Shown one piece after another: positions 50,001 through 59,470 of a stretch of 64,000 nucleotides of DNA (within the stretch, counting starts at the first letter, position 1; each line of letters begins with the position of its first letter). Where the stretch lies: positions 20,932,637-20,996,636 of the forward strand of contig OY365819.1 of NCBI GenBank assembly GCA_959347315.1. The letters run 5' to 3'. The notes under the pieces were generated by a model, which was not told where the DNA came from, made no database searches, and worked only from the letters and a program-made list of their open reading frames with translations. The translations under genes and the position numbers were made by a program. The stretch is from Bimastos eiseni (taxonomy: Eukaryota > Annelida > Clitellata > Crassiclitellata > Lumbricidae).

Positions 50001-51265
50001 TGTATGTCACAAAATGTATGCAGAATAATCTTAATAATGCACTCATCCTGATTTCAGTATGTCTTGTTCACATTGCCAGTCATTTATATGATCGTAATGT
50101 GTTGTCTCCTTTGTATATCAGCTTATACATAAAGCTAATATCGGCTACTCAGGGCTTCCACAAATCCCTTGTAGACGTTTAAAGTTTTTAATTTAATTCT
50201 ATGTTCAATTTCACGCTGACAGTCCTGATTATAGTTAGACAGTCAAATGTCCAACAAATTTCTACTTCTTTCAATGTGTGGGCCTACATGTGTTTCGATT
50301 GCTACGTTTCTCCTCTTTAGAATACTTTGTTTAACAAGTATAATTTCTTTTGCGTGATTCGTTTAGCTCTGGAAACGATTCGCTTGGAAGTTTTGGATCA
50401 GATTCCGATCACCTCAGCAGTCTACAAAGTTATTGCAATTAAAGATGAAATATTCATGCTTTGTCATCAAGATGTTATTAAGGTTTACAACCGCAACAAT
50501 ATGGCAAATGTGACAGATGTCATCCCTCTGCCAGAAATGCGCATATTTCCGACGGGTTTTGCAGCTTGCAGTGTGTCAAACAGCTTGTACGCAATAGACG
50601 TGGATTGGTATGCAAGATACCATTGTTTTGAATCAGCAAAAGCAGTTTGGCGCATTAGGAGGAATGAGGAACAACAATTTTACAAGTCGCTGTGGATTAG
50701 TGATCTGAGGCGACCATTTCCCAACATATCAGTATCCTGTAATGGAAGAGTAGTGATCCTCACGGTACCACAGGAAAAATCGACTCCTGCCGTAGTCAGC
50801 ATATATGATGCGAATGCTTCCTTGCTGCATGAAATAGTGCTGTCCCTAAATTTGCGTGGTCGCAATCATGATGACAGAGTGATCCACAAATCCAACGGAA
50901 ATCTTGTGCTGGTTTCTTACAACGACCAATACGATGCAATATTAACAGAGATCGATATCACTGGAAGAGTTATACGTCAATATCAGTCGTCGGTTGGCGA
51001 AGGATCATGTAGTCTGAGCTTCGTTGATGCTTATGGCAGAATTTTGATATCTGATCATCATAGGCCATATATGATACCTGAGCGGAATAACATAATGGAG
51101 CTTGTTGATTCGGAATTTAATCGTTTGGATTTTACTGGTCCGAAGCTGGATGATGGCGAGTTCGATATATCCTTTGCCACATATTACAATAGGGAGCGGA
51201 ATGAGCTATTCGGTCGGCCTCGAATCGGTGAAGTTATTACTGTCTTCCGTTTCAGAGAGGACTAA
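47063..51265 (+). CDS. F-box / beta-propeller protein, copy 2, four exons
   Basis: Exons 47063-47135, 47588-47649, 49421-49628 and 50367-51265 give 1242 nt, about 413 residues. Lengths of exons 1-3 (73, 62, 208) are identical to copy 1, as are the phases 1, 0, 1 and the tandem TAG-CAG acceptor. The F-box exon differs at about six of 69 residues. The propeller exon is much less alike, roughly three quarters identical by eye. It lacks four residues near the start, and has an insertion (HHRPYMIPERNN region, about 51057-51090) where copy 1 has DRQS. The last residues, VITVFRFRED, are unchanged. Both copies look intact. Inferred to be an SCF-type substrate receptor with changed specificity. Confidence 0.8.
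47285..47511 (-). mobile_element. tRNA-derived SINE (copy D), intron 1 of F-box gene 2
   Basis: Clearest head of the family. On the minus strand, TGGCCGATTGGTTAGAGCGG (A box) is followed 40 bases later by GGGTTTGACCC (B box). It sits in the same intronic position and orientation as copy B, so the two are paralogous insertions. Confidence 0.85.
48065..48574. mobile_element. hAT-type element in intron 2 of F-box gene 2
   Basis: Ends CAGGGATGTGG and (inverted) CAGTGTTGGGC resemble hAT termini. Flanks TTACATAT (48057-48064) and TTACCTAT (48575-48582) agree at 7 of 8 bases. The interior is rich in repeated GGTCTTGGTCTCGG at both ends. Copy 1 of the gene has the unoccupied site at about 35529-35550, so insertion followed duplication. 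Confidence 0.8.
48700..48915 (-). mobile_element. tRNA-derived SINE (copy E), intron 2 of F-box gene 2
   Basis: Minus-strand head CCGATTGGTCAGAGCGGTCG and degenerate B box GGTTCAACC. The 3' side is followed by an AATACAATACAATAC-like stretch (48680-48702). In copy 1 of the gene the flanks GATGCGCCATTTAAGCTGTG are continuous at 35634-35653, so the insertion is specific to copy 2. Confidence 0.8.
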
Positions 51266-51330
51266 GACACTCGAAAGGAGGTTGACGATGGGATCAATTT
51301 GTATTAAATAATTTCGACATCTCTTGAAAT

Positions 51331-51839
51331 GATCTTATATTGACTATTATTTCCTGTATTTATTAACAACTGTGCTCAAAGACACAAGGAATTCGTTTAC
51401 ATTATTCACAAAACTTTAAAAAAAATAATTTTGTTCTTTGCTTCGCGTGTTTTCTGATAAGAAAGGCTGCTTCTGATTCTAATTAGACCTGGTTTGCAGT
51501 GATCTTATATTGACTATTATTTCCTGTATTTATTAACAACTGTGCTCAAAGACACAAGGAATTCGTTTACATTATTCACAAAACTTTAATTAAATAATTT
51601 TGTTCTTTGCTTCGCGTGTTTTATGATAAGAAATGCTGCTTCTGATTCTAATTAGACCTGGTTTTCAGTGATCTTATATTGACTATTATTTCCTATATTT
51701 ATTAACAACTGTGCTCAAAGACATAAGGAATTCGTTTACATTATTCACGAAACTTTAAATAAATAATTTTGTTCTTTGCTTCGCGTGTTTTCTGATAAGA
51801 AATGCTGCTTCTGATTCTAATTAGACCTGGTTTGCAGTG
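51331..51839. repeat. Three tandem ~170-bp units in the 3' flank of F-box gene 2
   Basis: Units start at 51331, 51501 and 51670 with GATCTTATATTGACTATTAT and end TTAGACCTGGTTT(G/T)CAGT. They differ at only a few positions. The first begins 65 bases after the stop codon. Only the third has a canonical AATAAA (51758-51763). Confidence 0.95.
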
Positions 51840-52845
51840 CAATACCATGGTAGGTATTTTACCAAATACCTACCTACATAAAGACAAACGCCTGGATATG
51901 GCCTTGAAAGGATCTGAATGCTAATTTGTTGTATATTCATATAGAACTTATATCTTAAGTGGACGGTTGGTTATTTTGAGCAAAAGAGCCAAGTTTTATT
52001 GTGTCGCTTAGTGGGTCATTGTCAGACAGATGGCCTACATCAGAAATGAATCAGCGGCGTTCGTTCTCATGTGATTTTAAAGGCCGTCATAGCGTAGGCA
52101 ATGCTAAATGGGACCTTTCATATGACTTGAGGTGCTCAAGTGTTGGGAGATTCAAGGATTCTGGCAGAATGTCTTGAGAAGACTAGTCCAATATCGTAAT
52201 CAGACAGTAGGTCATTTGACTTGACAGCATGCTGAGGGTGAGGTGGGTGAAAACCGCCATCACTGAAAGACTGATGTCACGCGATGTCTTCTTTGCAAGC
52301 GATGATAGATGTCTAAACAATAGTTGATGCTGTTGGTGCAATTATTACTACTTATTATTTGCACCATGAACAGTAGAAGCCAACAAATTGCCTTTAAGCT
52401 AACCCTTTCGATGCCACGATATCAGAGATAAACAGAACCCTCGTGTGCCGAAAGACATCGCACTCTTTTTCAGTTATTATTTTTTAGTTATTATTTTATG
52501 CATTAGATTCATATTTGCAATGAGTGGAATTTGCAACAATATAAGTCAAGAAAATTGCTATTCTTGATAATTATTATCATAGATGTAGAATACTTAGTAT
52601 GCTAGAGATGTATGGGAACTTGGAACCGAATGGTTAACAGGATTTGTTTTAGTACGGGTATGGTTCACAGGGTCATCGTCAAAAAACAGTTTGAAAAGTC
52701 TACAGCCTCAAAGTTTGTGCTGTCAAAAGCGGTTTCTGTTGTCCACTAAATGTTGTTGCGTAATCTGATGATGCTTGCCACTGACCAAGGTCTGTGGAGT
52801 TGATTTGCGTGTCCAGTTCGTAAAGCGTCTGCGAATTGTCGGAAT
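51840..52845. other. Intergenic stretch, nothing recognised
   Basis: AT-rich sequence without a recognisable exon or repeat family. Presumably contains the rest of the F-box gene 2 3' UTR at its left edge. Confidence 0.4.
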
Positions 52846-52847
52846 CA

Positions 52848-53027
52848 ACACTGTGTGCGCTGGGTGAGCGGGTTCGACCGTCGTTAGGCGTCACTGTGTA
52901 GGGACCTTGAGCAAGTCCTTAGCGAACAACTGCTCTGCAGTATATCTACAATTGCAATTGCGCCTTCGAGGCGTGTGCACAGCACTTCTATGTTGGAAGA
53001 AGGTCGATATCAAATTTCAAGAATTTA
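52848..53027 (+). mobile_element. tRNA-derived SINE (copy F), plus strand, head truncated
   Basis: Begins at about TGTGTGCGCTGGGTGAGCGG with B-box-like GGGTTCGACCG and runs through the body (GGGACCTTGAGCAAGTCCTT) to GGTCGATATCAAATTTCAAG. The A-box half is missing. The only copy of this family on the plus strand in the window. Confidence 0.8.
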
Positions 53028-53049
53028 AATTCTCACTAATACCATTGTA

Positions 53050-53217
53050 CAATTCACTGCAACAACATGATTATGCTGTCGAATTCTGCGACAAACATAA
53101 TATGGAACAGCCAATGAATTACTGCACTAAATTGAAAGGATTTACCCTCGTCGAGTGCTCTCTTGATAATCACCAACTGCATAACTGTTCATATTTCAGA
53201 TGTGGAGCGAATGAGTG
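53050..53217 (+). pseudogene. Degenerate B-box (TRIM-type) fragment
   Basis: The open frame ends at TGA 53216-53218 and includes VEFCDKHNMEQPMNYC, then FTLVECSLDNHQLHNC. This resembles a B-box 2 (C-x2-H...C...C...H-x2-H), but at least two of the usual metal-binding cysteines are replaced. No RING, coiled coil or splice partner is visible nearby. It could be an isolated exon of a TRIM-like gene or a relic. Confidence 0.35.
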
Positions 53218-53560
53218 AAAAATAGTTGAAGTAGAGGTGAAAGGCATTGACTGCTATTGACTAATTTCAACCGTTGGTCGTAGTCTCATAAAATCAAGTT
53301 TAAAAATTAGGGCAAGGAATAACAAATACTTGAATGGGTAAACAAGTTCGAATATCTGAGATTCAAGTCTGAACCAGAATATCGCTTCCATTATCCAATT
53401 AATCAATTTGATTAGAGGCGTTCATAGGCGATAATTATGAATTAATAACATTTAGGTCTACTTCATTCTTTGGCAATTATTGTTTTTATCTTATTATTTA
53501 AATTTTTTTATTTTCAATGAACTTGATATAGCATCTCTTCAAGAAATCTACTCAGACAGA

Positions 53561-53896
53561 CAGACAGAGACAGAGACAACGGTAAGAGACTGGGCACTGG
53601 CTGGATAAACCTGAGCAGCTATTGGAAACGTACGAGGTCGAAGAATTGAAGAAGCACGTTCGATGCAGACAGCAAAAGGTAAGATAAATATACAGTGATA
53701 TTTTATGGAGCATAGGGAGCCATTTGCCACGCATGATTATTTGGTGCTCCACCGGATCAATCTGGACTTTGTAGGCTAGACATTTTTGTAGTTGTAGCAA
53801 GTTGGCAAATGTTACTGCTAAAACAGTTCTCTAATAAGGGCGCTTTGTAGCATGTGCCAGTGCCTAGTCTCTTACCGTTGTCTCTGTCTCTGCCTG
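53561..53896. repeat. Long inverted repeat (40-bp arms)
   Basis: 53561-53600 pairs with 53857-53896 at 38 of 40 positions. Arms contain AGAGACAACGGTAAGAGACT. The spacer is 256 bp, non-coding as far as I can see. Similarity continues weakly outside the arms. Could be a foldback or non-autonomous transposon; no clear target duplication was found. Confidence 0.85.
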
Positions 53897-54231
53897 CCTA
53901 GTCCTTGTTAGTTTACAATTAGATATGTCATTATGTTTCTGATCATTTTTATTAATTAAGTCGAACATCAGCAATAAATACTAACAATAAATTTGGATGC
54001 TGCTTGTTGACTATCATTGCACCATGACATAACATTAGCAAAGTAGTTTTAAAAGTAGTTAACGAGGCCTACTTATGTAGTAGTTACCAAACTAGTTATA
54101 ACTCCCTGCCATCTAAAGTAGTTAAATAGTAGTTATAATTACATACTTTGAAAGCAGCTGGGAAAGTAGCTGTAACTACTAGTCAAGTAGTTGATGCCCA
54201 TCACTGATATATGAGCATAATTAGAAGAGTG

Positions 54232-54676
54232 CTTTAACGGAAGCTGGTGCGATGAAAAGATTCAAGCTTAAGTGAAGCTGGATTGATGAAAAGCATCATG
54301 CTTCAGAGGAAGCGGGAATGACGAAACAGTTTCTGCTTAACTAGAATCTGGACAGATGAAACATAATTCTGTCTAACTAGAGGCCTGTCTGATGAAAAGA
54401 ATGCAATGCTGTTCAAGTAGAAGCGGGATTGATGAAAAGAACCAGGCTTAACTAAAAGTTGGATGGATTGTACGATTCCTTTCATCACTCCCGGTTCCAT
54501 TCAAGCATGATTCTTTTCATATCAATCCAGCGCCAATTCTAACGGAATTCTTTTCATCGATTCAGCTCTTAGTTAAAACAGCATTTCTTTCGTCGATCTA
54601 GCTCCTAATTGAACAAGATGCATTTAATTAATCCCATTTAGGCTAGAATTCTTTTCATTAGTCCAGCTTCTATTTC
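54232..54676. repeat. Foldback array: ~35-bp units direct, then inverted
   Basis: About seven units of GAAGCTGGATTGATGAAAAG...ATGCTTAACTA run in one orientation (54238 to about 54475). After a turn at GGATTGTACGATTCC, about five units run inverted (TTTTCATCAATCCAGCTTC type) to 54676. The family also occurs at 28416-28580. Confidence 0.8.
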
Positions 54677-54694
54677 AAATCGTCTGTGCTCTAT

Positions 54695-54757
54695 CTTGTC
54701 GACGCTCTTTTGTCGACGCTCTTTTGTCGACGCTCTTTTGTCGGGCGCTCTTTTGTT
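54695..54757. repeat. 14-bp tandem repeat
   Basis: Unit TTGTCGACGCTCTT, about four and a half copies, directly right of the foldback array. Confidence 0.9.
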
Positions 54758-55351
54758 GGAGAGTCTGCTACCCTATGTTTTCTAACCATCTGCCAACTTT
54801 GCATCCGCTCATAGAACATTAACTTTTACCACTCCTGAGGCCTCTGTGAACAGCCAATTTCAATGCGTTTGATATAATAATTGAATGGGTAAGGGTTAAA
54901 GCAGCATTTTGATTATAACTAGTAAATGATAGTAATTCTATTATGAACATGAATCTTTCAATTGACGAAACAACTTCTATTCAAGAAACACAGGATTCTC
55001 GCTTTTGCACTGTTTGATATAAACCGGATTGTAGGAATTATTTTCTATTGGTCTTCAATAAACCGACTTCAACAGATTGAGCTAAATCGTGTTCAACCCT
55101 GAGTACAGAAAACCGTTCGTTTGATTCGCTTCGTAACCAGACATCAGTAGTTCTGTGTTGAAACTGCTTATCGATTCGGATCCAAGGCTCGGTAAATTGC
55201 GATCATCGCGTCTTCTTTCTCCACAGCTGCTTTTCTATCGATCAGGTCAAGGGTTAAAGTCTGGTCTTTTTCTAACTGATTGGATGTTTCTCAGTCGTTC
55301 GTTCTCTTGCATTTCAGGTGGTGCACTCTGGTGGATCGCAAGTTCTAGATT

Positions 55352-56698
55352 ATTTTCTGCTTTGAAGCAACCATCGGTAGATGTCACGAAACGACGACTC
55401 AGAGCTCTTTGTTTGATGAGAATTGGACGCCTTTGGAAAACCAGAAGCAGAGACTTTTGCATCGTCATTGGAAGTGGAAACATTTTTTCGACCCAAAGTA
55501 ACAGCTATATTTTTAGGAGCATGGGTCTTAGGCTTACGGGATGTAGATGTCTTTTGTAGACGAGTAGATGTCTTTGGTTGACGGTAAGTAGATGTATTTG
55601 GTTGGCTATTAGTAGATCTCTTTCGACGACGATACGGAGAGGTCTTTGGTTGGCGAAACGTAGAGGTCTTTTGTGGTCCAGGAGCAGTGGTCTGTGGTAG
55701 ACCAGGTGTAGAGTTCTTTAGTTGTCCATAAGAAGAGGTATTTGGTAGAGGAAAAATCGAGGTCTTTGGATGACTATTACTTGAAGTATGTGGTTTGCCA
55801 GAAGTAGAGTTCTTTGGTAGACCAGAAGTAGAGTTCTTTGGTTGACCAGAAGTAGAGTTCCTTGGTAAACCAGAAGTGGAGTTTTTTGGTTGACTAAAAG
55901 TAGAAGACTTTGGTAGACCAGAAGTAGAGTTCTTTGGTTGACTAGAAGTAGAGGACTTTGGTATACCAGAAGTGGAGCTCTTTGGTTGACTAGAAGTAGA
56001 GTGCTTTTGCAGACCAAAAGTAGAGTTCTTTGGGTGACTAAAAGTGGAAGTCTTTGGTAGACCAGAAGTAGAGTTCTTCGGTTGACTAAAAGTAGAGGTC
56101 TTTGGTAGGCCAGAAGTAGAGGTCTTTGGTAGACCAGAAGTAGAGATCTTTGGTTGACTAGAAGTAGAGGTCTTTGGCTGAATAGAAGTGGAGGTCTTTG
56201 GCTGAATAGAAGTGGAGGTTTTTGGCTGAATAGAAGTAGGGGATTTTGGTTGACCAGAAGTAGAGGTCTTCGGTTGTCTAAAAGTAGAGGTCTTTGGTAG
56301 GCCAGAAGTAGAGGTCTTTGGTAGACCAGAAGTGGAGATCTTTGGTTGACTATAAGTAGAGGTCTTTGGCTGAATAGAAGTGGAGGTCTTTGGCTGAATT
56401 AAAGTAGGGGACTTTGGTTGACTAGAAGTAGAAAGATTTAGCAAACCTGAAGTAAAGGTATTTGGAAAACCAGTAGAAGAAGTCTTTGATAGCCCAGAAG
56501 AGAAAGTCTTTTGTAGACTCGGGGTCTTTGGTTGACCAGGAGTGTCTGGTTGAACAGGAGTGATTGTCTTTGGCTGACCAGGAGCAGAGTGCTTTGGTTG
56601 ACGAAGAATAGAGCGCTTTACTATACCATATCTAAGGTCATCATTGTTTAGGCCTAAGCGAATTAGAGGTTTTTGTTTCAGGTCTATTCTCTTCAGCA
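55352..56698 (-). CDS. Repetitive Ser/Thr/Pro/Lys-rich protein exon
   Basis: On the minus strand an acceptor TTCTGTTTTAG (56709-56699) precedes a 449-codon open stretch starting in phase 1 at 56698 and ending at TAA 55350-55352. The middle is about 40 degenerate eight-residue units of the type S-T-S-G-L-P-K-T or S-T-F-S-Q-P-K-N (24-bp DNA unit). The start (LKRIDLKQKPLIRLGLNND) and end (SFRDIYRWLLQSRK) are non-repetitive. Indels keep the frame and no stop interrupts 1.3 kb, which favours selection for coding, but a minisatellite can also stay open by chance. Upstream exons were not found. No family recognised. Confidence 0.45.
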
Positions 56699-56939
56699 CT
56701 AAAACAGAATATCAGATTAAATTCATTAGCTTTGAATGACTTAAACTCTTAGACCATTATCATGCAAGATTCGTTTATTTTCATAGAATGGTGACTAGAT
56801 TACTCAAAAGTATATATTTATGCATATATAAATAAATATATATATATACAAATATATAATGTATATTTTGTATTCGTTATGTCTTGACCTTTCTTCCTTC
56901 TCATCCTCCTCCTTGAAGTAGTTGCTTAATAATTCCGTT

Positions 56940-57801
56940 CAGTGGCGTAGCGAGGCAAAGCGCCGCCTGGGGCGAAGGTACAAAATGCCGCCTCGCCTAT
57001 TTTTCCATCACTTCATTATTGTAAATATAGGCCTACCCCGAGATATGCATAGGGCGAAATGGGAGGGCACAAATTATTTTAACAAAGGTAATCTTAAAAA
57101 GCCATTGGATAAACATAAAAAAGAACCGATTTGGGGGGCACTAAAACTGGGAGGCTTTGCCCTCCCCGCCAATTTTGAAACTGGGGTCCTAAACAATAAT
57201 TTAATCATAGTGAGACCATAGTAAGTATGGTACCTACTTAGAATAGATTAGTGACTGATAACTTTGACTAATTGGAGCCCTCATGAGTGAAGGGGCGCTA
57301 TATAAATTTTCGTAATGAATGAATGAATGAATGAATGAATGAATGAATGAATGAACTTGTCATACGGATTACGGTCTCATACTTTCATTATTTATACCTG
57401 TCAACTGTTACAATTTAAAATTTTACTTTTCTTGCTTTCCCTGCAGCAAAATTACAAATAACCTTGCTAGAGTTAATTGTGCTTATCAAAGAGCATTCAA
57501 TTTAAAGAATTGCAAAATTTATTTCATTTGATAGCTGCGAAAGTCATTGCAAGATAGACAGAGGCGGCATTGCCATTTTGCAGCGTATCTATTAACACTA
57601 GGTGTCATTCGATGGTCCTTCGGTATATCGTATATGTTTGTTCTAAGTCGAGAAATAACAAAAAAGGTTTAGACAAGAGCAGCAAGAATCTTAAAGAGTG
57701 GAAGTTATAGCAAAATAATTTTGTTAAATTTATTTTTTCCAGAAAATGCCGCCCCTAGGACAAGTGCCGCCTGGGGCGGTTCGCCCCTCGCTACGCCACT
57801 G
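56940..57801. mobile_element. hAT-type element, 862 bp, with older repeats inside
   Basis: 16-bp perfect terminal inverted repeats CAGTGGCGTAGCGAGG. Flanks ATTCCGTT (56932-56939) and ATTCTATT (57802-57809) agree at 6 of 8 bases. The sub-terminal GCCGCC..GGGGCG blocks are also inverted. The interior includes a stretch like the MITEs at 41.2 and 62.3 kb (about 57045-57185) and a LINE tail (57265-57352). No transposase frame. Confidence 0.8.
57265..57352 (+). mobile_element. LINE 3' tail with (GAAT)n inside the hAT-type element
   Basis: GGAGCCCTCATGAGTGAAGG, then GGCGCTATATAAATTTTCGT and ten AATG units. Matches the tails at 29.8 and 38.4 kb. Confidence 0.75.
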
Positions 57802-57809
57802 ATTCTATT

Positions 57810-58530
57810 CATCCTAATGCTTCAATCATTCCTGATGCTTCAACCTTTTATTTTGGTGATGGCATATCATCGCTCTTCCTGTTTATATTTTGACAGTAGT
57901 TCGTCTATATTGTTAACTGATAGCTATGCCAGAGCCGTAGGGTCGTCATGAGTCAACATTAGTAGGCCTAGCCGTTCCAAGTGTTTTACAGCGTCTTTTT
58001 ATGCTTCCTTCGTCTTCTAGTACCAGGAATTTAACTTAAATGGCCGAGTAATTTTGGAATAAATAAATATACTTTCTGCGCCAGAAATTACAGTCGGGGC
58101 CTATCTTAATAAACCGATACAGCAACAAGTCTACAGTACATTCACGCTTAGTGGTCTAGTCTCTACGCCGTTGTAACTATGTTACAACGGCGTTACAATA
58201 AGGACCATTATGGACTGTGTGGATTGCGTAACTTGTGTTTGATGAGTAATTGTAAGTATTAATTTATATGGCTCCTCTTCAATGAACTTATCAGAGGTTC
58301 TTCCGACCTTTCTAAACTAGATCACAATCGATTAAAATAGTGTTCTACCGCTTCTAGAATAGAGAAAGTACAATTCAATACTACTCGGCGTAATAGATTA
58401 ACAGAATCTGTCAAGTTTCGATCTAATCTGGCCAGGTCGCGTCTGCTCTGTTTGAGTCTGATTGGGTCAGGTCTGGCTGGGTCGACCCGGGACTCAACCA
58501 GGCCAACCCAGACCATATCATATTATAATT
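57810..58530. other. Non-coding stretch, nothing certain
   Basis: AT-rich. A GTTACAACGGCGTTACAA/GTTGTAACTATGTTACAA near-palindrome lies at about 58168-58198, and CTGGCCAGGTCGCGTCTG-type repeats at about 58425-58510. No gene recognised. Confidence 0.35.
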
Positions 58531-58534
58531 ATGT

Positions 58535-59165
58535 AACCCTACATCTGTTCCAAATGCTGCAGCAATACTAACAGACCGACTTACTAGGGCATCTCACATA
58601 AGATATGCTTTCATGGTTGACCAATTTTTGGCTAGAGGTTCGGATGGAGCAAATATGACAATGCCTCATCGTTTGGGTTCAACTCAAGGTTCTCACATTA
58701 ATCCATCGGTTACATACTGGTCAGGCTGATAACTCACTTTCCCCGTTTCTTTCGCATCTCTACCTTTATGTTTGATGAACTTCACTGGCTCCCTCTCCAT
58801 GCTAGCATGCAATTTAAAATTCTCATTCTAATCTTTAAGAGCGAGGTCTCAATTGCCCCGAGATACCTGATTGGCGTAATACTTCGGCCTCATTCAGCTT
58901 CCTTCCTCCGTCCACTTCGCTCGTTTAATAGATTTGACCTTTTGGTTCCTTGAACAAGAACAACTCTGACTCAGTCTCGATCTTTTGCTTCAATTGTGGA
59001 ATGCACTTTCGCCATCTGTTCGCTCTAAAATTCTATCTGTCAGTCTCTCATCCTCTTTTGCTTTTCTCAAAACCTACTTCTTCTCGCGGGGTCTTTCGAA
59101 CTGGTAGCCCTTCTGAACTGTTCACCCTATTACAGGGTATAAATGCTTAAATACAATACAATACA
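58535..59165 (+). mobile_element. LINE 3' remnant with (AATAC)n tail
   Basis: Includes FDELHWLPLHASMQFKILIL and SEVSIAPRYLI (58765-58870), the conserved LHWLP..R..FK...L..K...G.AP.YL block after the RT domain. It is followed by stops and frameshifts to a tail AATGCTTAAATACAATACAA at about 59145. Confidence 0.7.
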
Positions 59166-59470
59166 AGCTCTCAAGTATCTGCGTGACTTCACCCGCCTGC
59201 CGTCCTCCACCACTTCTCATCACCCGCTACCCTCATTTGACCGGCTTGATCTCTTTGTCCCGTGAGCGAGGACTGATAAGCCTTTTACCTTCATTGACCA
59301 TGTGAACCAGCTCCATCCTTGGACATGCACATTCCTTGTTACTAACTGGGTAACCAAGACTAATGCCTCCTCTCGTTGTCTCTCTGGATCTCTCGTACTG
59401 GATGCGCTTCTGATTGGTGTTCACTGTGACTGTGAGAAATGCTATTTGAATTCATAGATACAATACAATA
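59166..59470 (+). mobile_element. Second LINE 3' remnant, adjacent
   Basis: Frame reads LKYLRDFTRLPSSTTSHHPL then FDRLDLFVP, similar to RSFNRFDLLVP of the neighbour at 58.9 kb. It ends GATACAATACAATATGAG. Two related LINE ends inserted next to each other, or one duplicated. Confidence 0.5.

Noticed and set aside
55155..55559. Plus-strand frame opposite the repetitive minus-strand exon
   Set aside because: Largely the shadow of the minus-strand repeats. Its left part (about 55020-55150) is faintly LINE-like (FLLVFNK) but too decayed to call.
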